From a virus, in IMG/VR virus record IMGVR_UViG_3300026521_000011, positions 1 through 42,337 of that record: a stretch of DNA of 42,337 nucleotides, one strand, 5' to 3'. The notes beneath the pieces are model-generated. The model ran no database searches and was not told where the DNA came from. It saw only the letters and a program-made list of their open reading frames with translations. Position numbers and translations under genes: made by a program. Below are positions 7,994 through 15,214 of the stretch, one piece after another; positions within the stretch are counted from its first letter, which is position 1, and each line of letters starts with the position of its first letter.

Positions 7994-8269
7994 ATGACAC
8001 TAAATGAATTTTTAAGACTACCTGAAATGATACCACCAGATAAAAGACTACACGCACTTATTGGTGTGGTCTTTGGTAGTACTTATTTGTTACTAGAACT
8101 ACAACACTTCTTTTATGAACCTCTTGCGTACTTAGCTTTCACTATAGCACTCGCTTGGGGAATTGAGATTTATCAAAAGGCTACAAATAGTGGTAACTAT
8201 GATAACTTAGATGCATTAGCAGTTGTAATTGGTAGTGTGTTTGTGTACCTACCTTATTTTCTAAAGTAA
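7994..8269 (+). CDS. Small membrane protein of the lysis cluster
   Basis: A 91-residue protein with probably three hydrophobic segments (about 18-36, 41-58, 71-89), polar loops DKRLH at 17-21 and EIYQKATNSGNYDNLDALAV. The 'DK.lH...E..Q...G..D..D' layout resembles small phage and bacterial VanZ/YfiM-like membrane proteins. It sits immediately before a spanin-like gene and the holin-endolysin gene, so a holin, antiholin or lysis-accessory role is plausible. It starts in the base after the previous stop codon. Confidence 0.6.
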   Translation: MTLNEFLRLPEMIPPDKRLHALIGVVFGSTYLLLELQHFFYEPLAYLAFTIALAWGIEIYQKATNSGNYDNLDALAVVIGSVFVYLPYFLK

Positions 8270-8277
8270 AGGTTTAA

Positions 8278-8682
8278 ATGGGTGATTATAGTTTTGTTAT
8301 AGAGCTTGGAGGTGTTATACTTGCAATGTATGGTAGCTTTGTAATTACGACGTATAAGCAAAGCACTCTTGAGGATAGGACCAGTAAAGTAGAGGAAAAT
8401 GTAAAGCTTGCTAATGACTTCAACACTTCTAATATTAGAAGGTTGGAGCATTACGATAAGATTGAGGATGAAGTATTAGCTAAGTTGCAAGTCCATAGCA
8501 CTGAAATAGCTACTTTAAAAGAGAGTGCAAATCAGTCTATAACATTAAAAGACGTTAAGGAACAGTTTGCACATATATCTGAGTATCAAGCTCAAAAAGA
8601 GTGTATGAGTGCAGATATACAAAAACTAGAGCGTAAATTCAATAGGCTTGAAGATATGCTTTATGAGTTGATAAGGAAGTAA
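8278..8682 (+). CDS. Membrane-anchored coiled-coil protein, possible inner-membrane spanin
   Basis: A 134-residue protein with one N-terminal membrane segment (about residues 7-26, FVIELGGVILAMYGSFVITT). A long charged coiled coil follows to the C-terminus (DRTSKVEENVKLANDF onward to LERKFNRLEDMLYELIRK). This topology and its place between two lysis-type genes fit an i-spanin that bridges the envelope in Gram-negative hosts. No separate outer-membrane lipoprotein with a lipobox is seen nearby, so the assignment is tentative. Confidence 0.5.
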   Translation: MGDYSFVIELGGVILAMYGSFVITTYKQSTLEDRTSKVEENVKLANDFNTSNIRRLEHYDKIEDEVLAKLQVHSTEIATLKESANQSITLKDVKEQFAHISEYQAQKECMSADIQKLERKFNRLEDMLYELIRK

Positions 8683-8683
8683 T

Positions 8684-9610
8684 ATGTTTGGATTAGATTC
8701 AATAGCTTCACTAGCTAAGAGTGTAGTTAGTGGTGTATCTGACCACTTCAAAGGTGAACAAGAAATTACAAAGGTAAAACTAGAAGCTAAAAAACAGCTT
8801 CTGGAAATGGAAACAAAAGCTAAGATAGCAACACAACAAGCTAAGATTGATATGCTTAAAGCTTCACAAGACAATGACTTTAAGTTAGATATGATAGCTA
8901 TGCAGTCTATGAATAAATCTTGGAAAGATGAACTCATTTTAGGTGTTTTTATGCTACCACTTATTCTTGCTTTTGTACCAGAGGCACAAGGTTATATTAT
9001 GGGAGGCTTTCAGTTAATGGAGTTTATACCAGAATGGTGGATTTACCTAACTATAGGTATGGTTGTTTCTATTATGGGACTTAGAGGTATGTTAAGAGAG
9101 TTTATGAATAATCGCAATAAGTTTAAGTTACCATTGAATAAAGTAAAAGACAGGCCTCCTACCAAGCTTATAAATATTATGTCTTCATATAGGTCTAAGT
9201 ACTTTAAGATTGAAGAATTAGTTCCTAAAGAGTTATATGAGAAACATAGTGAGGATGAATTATGGTCTATGCTAGATAGTGGTTTACTTAAGGATTTAGA
9301 TAAACTTAAAGAGGTATTTTCAAATGGAACTATGACTATAAATAACTGGAAATGGGGAGGTAATAGAAACTGGAGCGGTATAAGAACTCCTAAAAGTCCT
9401 GACTACTCAGAAGGAAGTATGCATAGTTTTGGTAAGGCATTTGATATAGTTTTTAGTGATTATAAAGTAGAGAAAGTTCAAAATTTTATTAAACAAAATA
9501 GAGAACAGTTTCTACACATAAATGGTATAGAAAGGAAAATAGGTGATGAATATCCTACTTGGTTGCATATTGATACTAAAGATAGGGGTCATTTATTTTT
9601 TAACGCCTAA
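8684..9610 (+). CDS. Holin-endolysin fusion (3TM holin-like domain + M15 peptidase)
   Basis: A 308-residue two-part protein. Residues 1-75 form an amphipathic, Lys/Glu-rich helix. Residues 84-98 and 118-134 are hydrophobic, with a weaker hydrophobic turn between, resembling the three-segment GTA/phage holin family. Residues 165-308 carry the peptidase M15 (D,D- or L,D-peptidase) zinc motif: SMHSFGKAFD at 245-254 (His247, Asp254) and WLHIDT at 293-298 (His295). The C-terminal domain should cut peptidoglycan cross-links. The open frame has no break, stop or internal start with a good ribosome site between domains. Fusing the membrane pore and the muralytic enzyme is unusual. Confidence 0.8.
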   Translation: MFGLDSIASLAKSVVSGVSDHFKGEQEITKVKLEAKKQLLEMETKAKIATQQAKIDMLKASQDNDFKLDMIAMQSMNKSWKDELILGVFMLPLILAFVPEAQGYIMGGFQLMEFIPEWWIYLTIGMVVSIMGLRGMLREFMNNRNKFKLPLNKVKDRPPTKLINIMSSYRSKYFKIEELVPKELYEKHSEDELWSMLDSGLLKDLDKLKEVFSNGTMTINNWKWGGNRNWSGIRTPKSPDYSEGSMHSFGKAFDIVFSDYKVEKVQNFIKQNREQFLHINGIERKIGDEYPTWLHIDTKDRGHLFFNA

Positions 9611-9620
9611 GGAGAATTTG

Positions 9621-11846
9621 ATGGCACAATTAAACACTTTTAATGGAGGGCTAAACACTAGGTTAGCTCCTCATTTAATAAATGCAAATGAGGCAGTAGA
9701 GTATACTAATGTGGATAACACTAGTATGTCTCTAAGGCCTGTTAAATCTAGTACAAATGAAAATACTAGTATAGGAAAATACTTTATCAACTTTAAAGGT
9801 TCTTGGGTTAGTTCTAGTACTTATAAAGACTATGTTATATTCCAAGATGATTTATATTTTAGTGATGGAGTAAGTAGGCCTCAGTGGACTTCTGATGGAA
9901 CTAACTGGTTAACTTTAGGAGTGGATAGACCTACAAGTGCGCCTACTGTAGAAGAGGATGATTACTCTGGAGGCTTTAATGGTACATATCAATTTTGCTA
10001 CACATACTATAATTCTTCTACTGGCTTAGAAAGTCAGCCAAGTGATTATAGTGAACTTATTACAGTTACTGATAAAAGAATAACAATAAAAGATATGTTA
10101 GGTACAGACCAACCTGGTATTGATAAAATCAGGGTTTATAGAGTTGGTGGTAATTTAACAGAAATGTCTATGTGTGATGAAGCAGATAATCCAGGTGATG
10201 GATATAGTGTAGCAGTAAATACAGGTATTCCAGATACTGATATACTTGGTGTACTTGATAGTTATAATAATGCTCCAGCTCCAACAGGACTAAACTACTT
10301 AACTGAAAGTAATGCAATGCTTTTTGGTAGTATAGGTAATAAACTATATTTTAGTGATATAGCTTTTGTAGAGTACTGGAGTGATTTCAATTATATTAAG
10401 TTTGATAATGACATTACAGGTATTGGAGCAACAGCTAATGGTCTTTTAGTATTTACTAAGTATAAAACATACATAGTTACTGGTACAAGTCCATTAACTT
10501 TATCTAAGTATTTACTTAGTTCAAACCAAGGATGTTTAAGCCATAGTTCTATTAGTTTTGCTAAGGACACTTTGATATGGGCATCTTCTGATGGTATATG
10601 TGCTTCTGATGGTGGTATTATACAAGTCGCTAGTAGAGATAAGATGGGTAAGTTAGAGATAACTAGTATTTTTGACTCTATTGTATTTGATGATGTTTAC
10701 TATTTAGCTTATGGTAATCATATACTTGCTTTAGATACTAGATTTGGTAATATACTAAGAATAATTTCTCAACCTATTGATAAGTTTTCAATACATAATG
10801 ATACTCTATACTATTCACTAAGTGGTAGTTTATATAGTTTACTTACTAGTTCTAGCAATATGTCTATGAGCTATAGAAGCCCTTTAATATTAGACAAGCC
10901 AAACTATAAAAGCTTATACTATAACTTTAAGGTAGAGTATATAGGTAGTGTTACAATTAGTGTTATCATAGATGGAACTACTGTAGTTACCAAGTCATTG
11001 AGTTCTACAACTAGAACTACTGTTGAAATTCTTGAGGTTGAAGAACATATTGGGTATAATTTAGAGTTTACTGTTACTGGTACTGGAGAGGTGTTCTTTG
11101 TAGACTACAGAACTTTAGACAAGGATAACATTGCTGGGGCCTTAAAGTTTTATTCAACTACTGAGTTTAAAGAGATAGTTAAGGTAAATAACCAACCTAT
11201 TGAGTTTAATAAAACAGTAGATGGCTATAAGAGTGGTAACATTAATATAGACCCTACAAACCTAAGTATGTTTGATAACTTAAAGGTTAAATTCCAAGGC
11301 TCAGTAGAGTTTAGAGTGTACTTAGATGGAGTAATGTATTCTAAGACTTTAAGTAGTTCATCATTAGTTGAAGAGATTATTGAGTTCCAAGACTTAACTG
11401 GTTACTCATTAGTTTTTGAAGTTATAGGTACTGGAAAGGTTTATGATATAACTTTTGACTCATACAATAAAAGCAACATTGCTGGGGCCTTAAAGTTTTA
11501 TTCAACTACTGAGTTTAAAGAGATAGTTAAGGTAAACAACCAACCTATTGAGTTCAACAAAACATCAACTGGTTATAAGAGTGGTACTATACCATTTAAT
11601 ATAACTAACCATAAAATGTTTAAAAACCTTATGATTTGTTATACAGGCTCAATAGATATAAAAATATATCTTGACAATACTGAAGTACTTAATAAGTCTT
11701 TAAGTAGCACTGAGTTAGAAGTTAAGGAAATACTTTTACCTTCATCAATTAGTAGAGCTTATTATATAATCATAGAGTACTCAGGTACAGGTAAACTATA
11801 TGATGTGGAAATGGTTCCACTAGAAAGGCAAACAAATGGTAGGTAA
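9621..11846 (+). CDS. Large tail protein with C-terminal tandem beta repeats
   Basis: A 741-residue virion protein starting MAQLNTFNGGLNTRLAPHLI. I chose this ATG because AAGGAGAATTTG lies right before it; an upstream in-frame ATG at 9543 lies inside the previous gene and would add an unlikely hydrophobic leader. The N-terminal 'FnGGlnTrlaPhli..nea..ytNvdn' phrase is typical of podoviral tail tube/stabilisation-type proteins. Residues 420-740 consist of about three beta domains of ~116 residues, with a 30-residue segment (starting NIAGALKFYSTTEF) duplicated almost exactly. Probably tail hub, nozzle or spike. Confidence 0.72.
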   Translation: MAQLNTFNGGLNTRLAPHLINANEAVEYTNVDNTSMSLRPVKSSTNENTSIGKYFINFKGSWVSSSTYKDYVIFQDDLYFSDGVSRPQWTSDGTNWLTLGVDRPTSAPTVEEDDYSGGFNGTYQFCYTYYNSSTGLESQPSDYSELITVTDKRITIKDMLGTDQPGIDKIRVYRVGGNLTEMSMCDEADNPGDGYSVAVNTGIPDTDILGVLDSYNNAPAPTGLNYLTESNAMLFGSIGNKLYFSDIAFVEYWSDFNYIKFDNDITGIGATANGLLVFTKYKTYIVTGTSPLTLSKYLLSSNQGCLSHSSISFAKDTLIWASSDGICASDGGIIQVASRDKMGKLEITSIFDSIVFDDVYYLAYGNHILALDTRFGNILRIISQPIDKFSIHNDTLYYSLSGSLYSLLTSSSNMSMSYRSPLILDKPNYKSLYYNFKVEYIGSVTISVIIDGTTVVTKSLSSTTRTTVEILEVEEHIGYNLEFTVTGTGEVFFVDYRTLDKDNIAGALKFYSTTEFKEIVKVNNQPIEFNKTVDGYKSGNINIDPTNLSMFDNLKVKFQGSVEFRVYLDGVMYSKTLSSSSLVEEIIEFQDLTGYSLVFEVIGTGKVYDITFDSYNKSNIAGALKFYSTTEFKEIVKVNNQPIEFNKTSTGYKSGTIPFNITNHKMFKNLMICYTGSIDIKIYLDNTEVLNKSLSSTELEVKEILLPSSISRAYYIIIEYSGTGKLYDVEMVPLERQTNGR
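11127..11216 (+). repeat. 90-bp intragenic direct repeat, copy 1
   Basis: AACATTGCTGGGGCCTTAAA opens a 90-base segment repeated at 11475-11564 with only about three silent-type differences. It encodes NIAGALKFYSTTEFKEIV and the following 12 residues. The period of 348 bases equals one 116-residue beta domain. Confidence 0.9.
11475..11564 (+). repeat. 90-bp intragenic direct repeat, copy 2
   Basis: Second copy of the 11127-11216 unit in the tail protein. Near identity at the DNA level, much closer than the flanking parts of the same domains, suggests recent duplication or gene conversion. Confidence 0.9.
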
Positions 11847-12156
11847 GAAAAGTGAAGGTAGTACGTTTATACAAGTTCCTCAGGATGTTGAGAACCCTCA
11901 ACAACTTAGAAGGTTCTTGAGTCAGCTAATTCAACAGATTGATGTAGCTTTTAGCAACACTAGTTACTTAGATAATGGTTTTGTAGCTAAGAAGGACTTA
12001 CCTTCATTAGCTACAAATAACCCTAAACAAAGTGTTATAGGCTCTTTAGACCAAACTATTAGTGACCCACCTACACAGGCAGAGGTTCAAGCTATTAGTG
12101 ACAAAGTAGATGAAATTCTAGTTGCACTTAGGAAGTCTAAAATTATATATAATTAA
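11836..12156 (+). CDS. Hypothetical small late protein
   Basis: A 106-residue soluble protein overlapping the tail gene by 11 bases. The N-terminal half has FIQVPQDVENPQQLRRFLSQ followed by LIQQIDVAFSNTSYLDNGFV, and the C-terminus is helical (SDKVDEILVALRKSK). Similar small 'vp..v.n...L..fl..l...ld' proteins lie near fibre and tail genes in many podoviruses, but no function is established that I can cite. It ends just before a promoter. Confidence 0.65.
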   Translation: MVGKKSEGSTFIQVPQDVENPQQLRRFLSQLIQQIDVAFSNTSYLDNGFVAKKDLPSLATNNPKQSVIGSLDQTISDPPTQAEVQAISDKVDEILVALRKSKIIYN

Positions 12157-12162
12157 TCTTAG

Positions 12163-12185
12163 TTTAATATAAATTTAGGTATAAT
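12163..12185 (+). promoter_or_regulatory. Rightward promoter before the SET-domain gene
   Basis: TTTAATA at 12163 and TATAAT at 12180-12185, 17 bases start to start. TTAGTTTAA at 12159-12167 lies 21 bases before the TATAAT, as in the promoter at 3005-3027. The extended TG is replaced by GG here. Confidence 0.55.
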
Positions 12186-12224
12186 AAACATAAATTTATA
12201 TTATATAAGTTAATTGGAGTTACT

Positions 12225-12902
12225 ATGATTGAGGCTATTATACCAGTAGAACATACATTAGTTGATGGCACATATACTAGAATTGCATATGCTGTTAAAG
12301 GTCAAGTAATAGTAGGATGCCCTCATAAGAAAGGAGGTGTAGCTATTTTATTAAATGGTTCTATTCAACAGATAGATGGAGACACCAAGTATACTATTTC
12401 AGCACCTAAGGTCTTTAATACCAAAGCAGATACACAAAGAGCTGCTTTAGCTCTTGAAGACTGCACATATATGACTGTTCATAGTGTTAAGGCTACAACA
12501 GTTGAGGAGGCTGAAAAGGAAGTATTTGAAGGAGTTCCTCAATTAACTAGAATAAGAAATAGTTTTAATTCTCTTCTTATAGAACATAACATTACTGAGG
12601 ATGATGTAAATAAGGAGATGGAGTCTCTACCAGTTACTATAGAAGACTCAGACAAATACTACTTAGGAAATTCTAACATTCACGGAATAGGGACCTTTAG
12701 TAAAATTGAGTTTAAGCCTGGTGATGTGATAGCTATGAGTGTTCTAGATGGTAATAGACTAGCAACTGCAAGGTATGTTAATCACTCAGATATACCTAAT
12801 GCAAAATTAGTTGATTATAAAGAAAACAGTGTAGCTCTAGTAGCTACTGAACATATACCTATCGGGTATGAAATTTTAATAGATTATAAAAGGAGATTAT
12901 GA
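12225..12902 (+). CDS. SET-domain protein (putative lysine methyltransferase)
   Basis: A 225-residue protein with two parts. Residues 1-105 are beta-rich and of unknown fold. Residues 145-222 carry the SET lysine-methyltransferase core: NIHGIGTFSK (151-160, the G-x-G-x-F strand), ARYVNHSDIPNA (182-193, the R-[FY]-x-NHS-x-x-PN motif at the cofactor/pseudoknot site), and GYEILIDYK (214-222, the Gly-x-E-[LI]-x-x-DY catalytic end). It is compact, with no post-SET cysteines. Located between tail and internal virion genes under its own promoter, it may modify a virion or host protein; the substrate is unknown. Its stop overlaps the next start. Confidence 0.8.
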   Translation: MIEAIIPVEHTLVDGTYTRIAYAVKGQVIVGCPHKKGGVAILLNGSIQQIDGDTKYTISAPKVFNTKADTQRAALALEDCTYMTVHSVKATTVEEAEKEVFEGVPQLTRIRNSFNSLLIEHNITEDDVNKEMESLPVTIEDSDKYYLGNSNIHGIGTFSKIEFKPGDVIAMSVLDGNRLATARYVNHSDIPNAKLVDYKENSVALVATEHIPIGYEILIDYKRRL

Positions 12903-13624
12903 TGTCAGCAGTAGCAACAGCTGCAATAGGTTCAGCAGTAATTGGAGGTGCAATAGCATATGATGCAGCAGAGAAATCAGCAGCTGCATCTGATAGAGCA
13001 ACTAAGGCAGCATCAGAGGCAGCAGATGAACAATTAGCTTTTCAAAAGCAACAGTATCAGGATTGGCAAGATGTATACGGACCAATTGAAGATAACTTAG
13101 CGGAGTTTTATCAGAACTATGATGCAGACCAAATAACATCATTGGGATTACAAAATATAGAACAAGAGTATAATGCTTCTAAGTCATCTTTACTTAAAGA
13201 AATGGCACAGAGAGGATTAGATACTAGTGGTCTTACAGCTGCAGGTTTAACTCAACTAGAGGCTTCAAAAGCTTCAGAAAGAGCTAATGTTAGGTCGCAA
13301 GCACCTTTACAAGCAGCACAAGCTCAACAATCATTTTTAGGTATGGGCTTAGGTCTTGAAAGCTCATTACAGCAAGGTGTATCTGGGGCTTATCAGAGTC
13401 AACAAAGTATATATAGTCAACAAGCTCAATTACAGGGTCAGCAAGCAGCTGTAGCAGCCCAAGGTGTTGGACAAGCTATAGGTAGTATAGGGACAGGCAT
13501 AGGTACATATGCTCAAATACAAGCAAATCAGCCTGCTCCAACTCAAACCAGTCAGCCATTACTACAAACTTATGACCCTATGGGTGGTTCAGTAGTAGCT
13601 GGTGGATATACTCCAATACAATAA
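12899..13624 (+). CDS. Internal virion / DNA-ejection protein
   Basis: A 241-residue Ala/Gln/Ser-rich protein. It has a Gly/Ala N-terminal hydrophobic stretch (residues 3-20), then charged helix and the phrase QYQDWQDVYGPIEDNLAEFY, common in podoviral internal virion proteins. A Gln/Ala-rich low-complexity helical region follows (residues 130-200). Such proteins sit inside the capsid and are ejected to help DNA cross the envelope. Two adjacent ATGs (12899, 12902) share the ribosome site AAAGGAGATT. The gene overlaps the SET gene's stop. Confidence 0.72.
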   Translation: MMSAVATAAIGSAVIGGAIAYDAAEKSAAASDRATKAASEAADEQLAFQKQQYQDWQDVYGPIEDNLAEFYQNYDADQITSLGLQNIEQEYNASKSSLLKEMAQRGLDTSGLTAAGLTQLEASKASERANVRSQAPLQAAQAQQSFLGMGLGLESSLQQGVSGAYQSQQSIYSQQAQLQGQQAAVAAQGVGQAIGSIGTGIGTYAQIQANQPAPTQTSQPLLQTYDPMGGSVVAGGYTPIQ

Positions 13625-13639
13625 TAAAGGATTAGAAAT

Positions 13640-15214
13640 ATGAATGGTTATATGGCAGGAGGGATAGCTAGCGGTATTGCACAGGCTTCCCAAAATATTC
13701 AAAGAGGTATGTTACAAGCTCAAGAGATTAAAAATCGTAAAGAGCTACAGGCAACTCAACAGCAGCAACAAACTAAACAGTTTGAGCAGGAAAGTAATCT
13801 TAAATATATGCAGCTACAACAGATGCAAATGCAGTTAAAACAGTTAACAGATATAAACACAAAAAAGGAAACTTACTCTGGGTATGATGCTTATAGAGCC
13901 TCTAATGGTGATGTTAAGTATCTTAACCAAATGATAAAAAATCCTGAAATTCGCAAACATATGAATGGAGTTAATGGTATTTATAAATTAGATACTAGTT
14001 CACAGGAAGACAGAGCTTTACTTAAAAAGATTGGTCTAACAGATGAGCAAATAGACTCAGAAGGTTTTGACCAAACTAGGTATGTTAAAACTACTAGAGA
14101 TGGTCAAGCACCTGGAACATTTGATGTAGTAGATTTATATGGGGCATATGCTAAGACTGGTTATATGAACACTATGAGAAAAGAGGAGATTGATGACTTA
14201 ACTTTAAAAGCTAAGCAGTTACAAGTTAAGCAACAAGAGATGCAAGTTGGTAGCGCTGAAGAGTGGCTAAAAAATAACCCAACTAAAACTTATCAGGATT
14301 ATTTACAAGAAGGTAAAACAGAGTCTAAACAAACTATTACTAATGCTTCTTTAAAAGATGAATACGCTAACCTAGAAGTTAAAGCATCTAAAAATGAATT
14401 AACTCCTGATGAGAAAATTAGGCATAAAGTTTTAAATAAGCTATTTAGTACTGATAGCGATGAGAAGAGACAAATCTTAACTAGAGGTATGGAAATTACT
14501 GATAAGTATAAAGATAAGTTGTTTGATGAAAGTACCGAAATTAGTAATGATGATATTTTAAATGCTAAGCTATATGCACAGCAGGCAGGAATTCATCCAG
14601 ATACAAAGGATAATAGAGAGCTTAAAGACCAATTCAATACAGTGAAAACTGGTAGAAGATTAGTTGATGAAGTTATGAAATTAGATGATGAAGAATTATC
14701 AAGAGGTATGTTAGATACTGGTATTCAAAATCTTAGAAAACTACTTAGCGATAAGAGTTTTAAAGAGTTGAGCCCTGAAGAGCAAAAGAAAACTCTAAAA
14801 AGCATTAATATGAATACAAAACTAGGTATGTTTCTAGCTAAATATATTAAAAGTATTTCTGGTACAGCAGTTGCACAATCTGAGTATGATAGATTATCTG
14901 GATTATTTAGTGGTAGTGCATTTGAAAATACAGCAGCTTTAAAAGAAGGTGTAAAAACTTTTGTTGATGAATTAGATACTCAGTTTAGAGATAGTGCACA
15001 AACTAGTTTATTAGATAATCCATCTACAACACTAGATTTAGTTAAAAGATATAAAGAGCTAAATAAAGGAAAACCTAAAGAAGTTGTAAAAGAGACAGAA
15101 CAAATCTCTGAAGAAAAGACAACTAATGGTCCTAAGGTAGGAGATATTGTAAGTGGATATAAATATATTGGTGGTAACCCATCAGAACCAACTAGCTGGG
15201 AGGAAGTTAAATAA
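13640..15214 (+). CDS. Putative internal virion protein
   Basis: A 524-residue protein, Gln-rich at residues 35-75 (ATQQQQQTKQFEQESNLKYMQLQQ), then largely alpha-helical and charged. The Gly/Ala start (MNGYMAGGIASGIAQASQNI) resembles the neighbouring internal virion protein. Context (between an ejection-type protein and the portal) suggests packaging in the head or tail and release during infection. The C-terminal ~40 residues are a flexible charged linker ending in a short GPKVGDIVSGYKYIGG segment. Its stop shares a base with the portal ATG. Confidence 0.62.
   Translation: MNGYMAGGIASGIAQASQNIQRGMLQAQEIKNRKELQATQQQQQTKQFEQESNLKYMQLQQMQMQLKQLTDINTKKETYSGYDAYRASNGDVKYLNQMIKNPEIRKHMNGVNGIYKLDTSSQEDRALLKKIGLTDEQIDSEGFDQTRYVKTTRDGQAPGTFDVVDLYGAYAKTGYMNTMRKEEIDDLTLKAKQLQVKQQEMQVGSAEEWLKNNPTKTYQDYLQEGKTESKQTITNASLKDEYANLEVKASKNELTPDEKIRHKVLNKLFSTDSDEKRQILTRGMEITDKYKDKLFDESTEISNDDILNAKLYAQQAGIHPDTKDNRELKDQFNTVKTGRRLVDEVMKLDDEELSRGMLDTGIQNLRKLLSDKSFKELSPEEQKKTLKSINMNTKLGMFLAKYIKSISGTAVAQSEYDRLSGLFSGSAFENTAALKEGVKTFVDELDTQFRDSAQTSLLDNPSTTLDLVKRYKELNKGKPKEVVKETEQISEEKTTNGPKVGDIVSGYKYIGGNPSEPTSWEEVK

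Noticed and set aside
9543-9620. Upstream in-frame start giving the tail protein a hydrophobic, signal-like N-terminus
   Set aside because: It lies within the endolysin coding region without a ribosome site. The ATG at 9621 has a strong AAGGAG site and starts with the family-like sequence.
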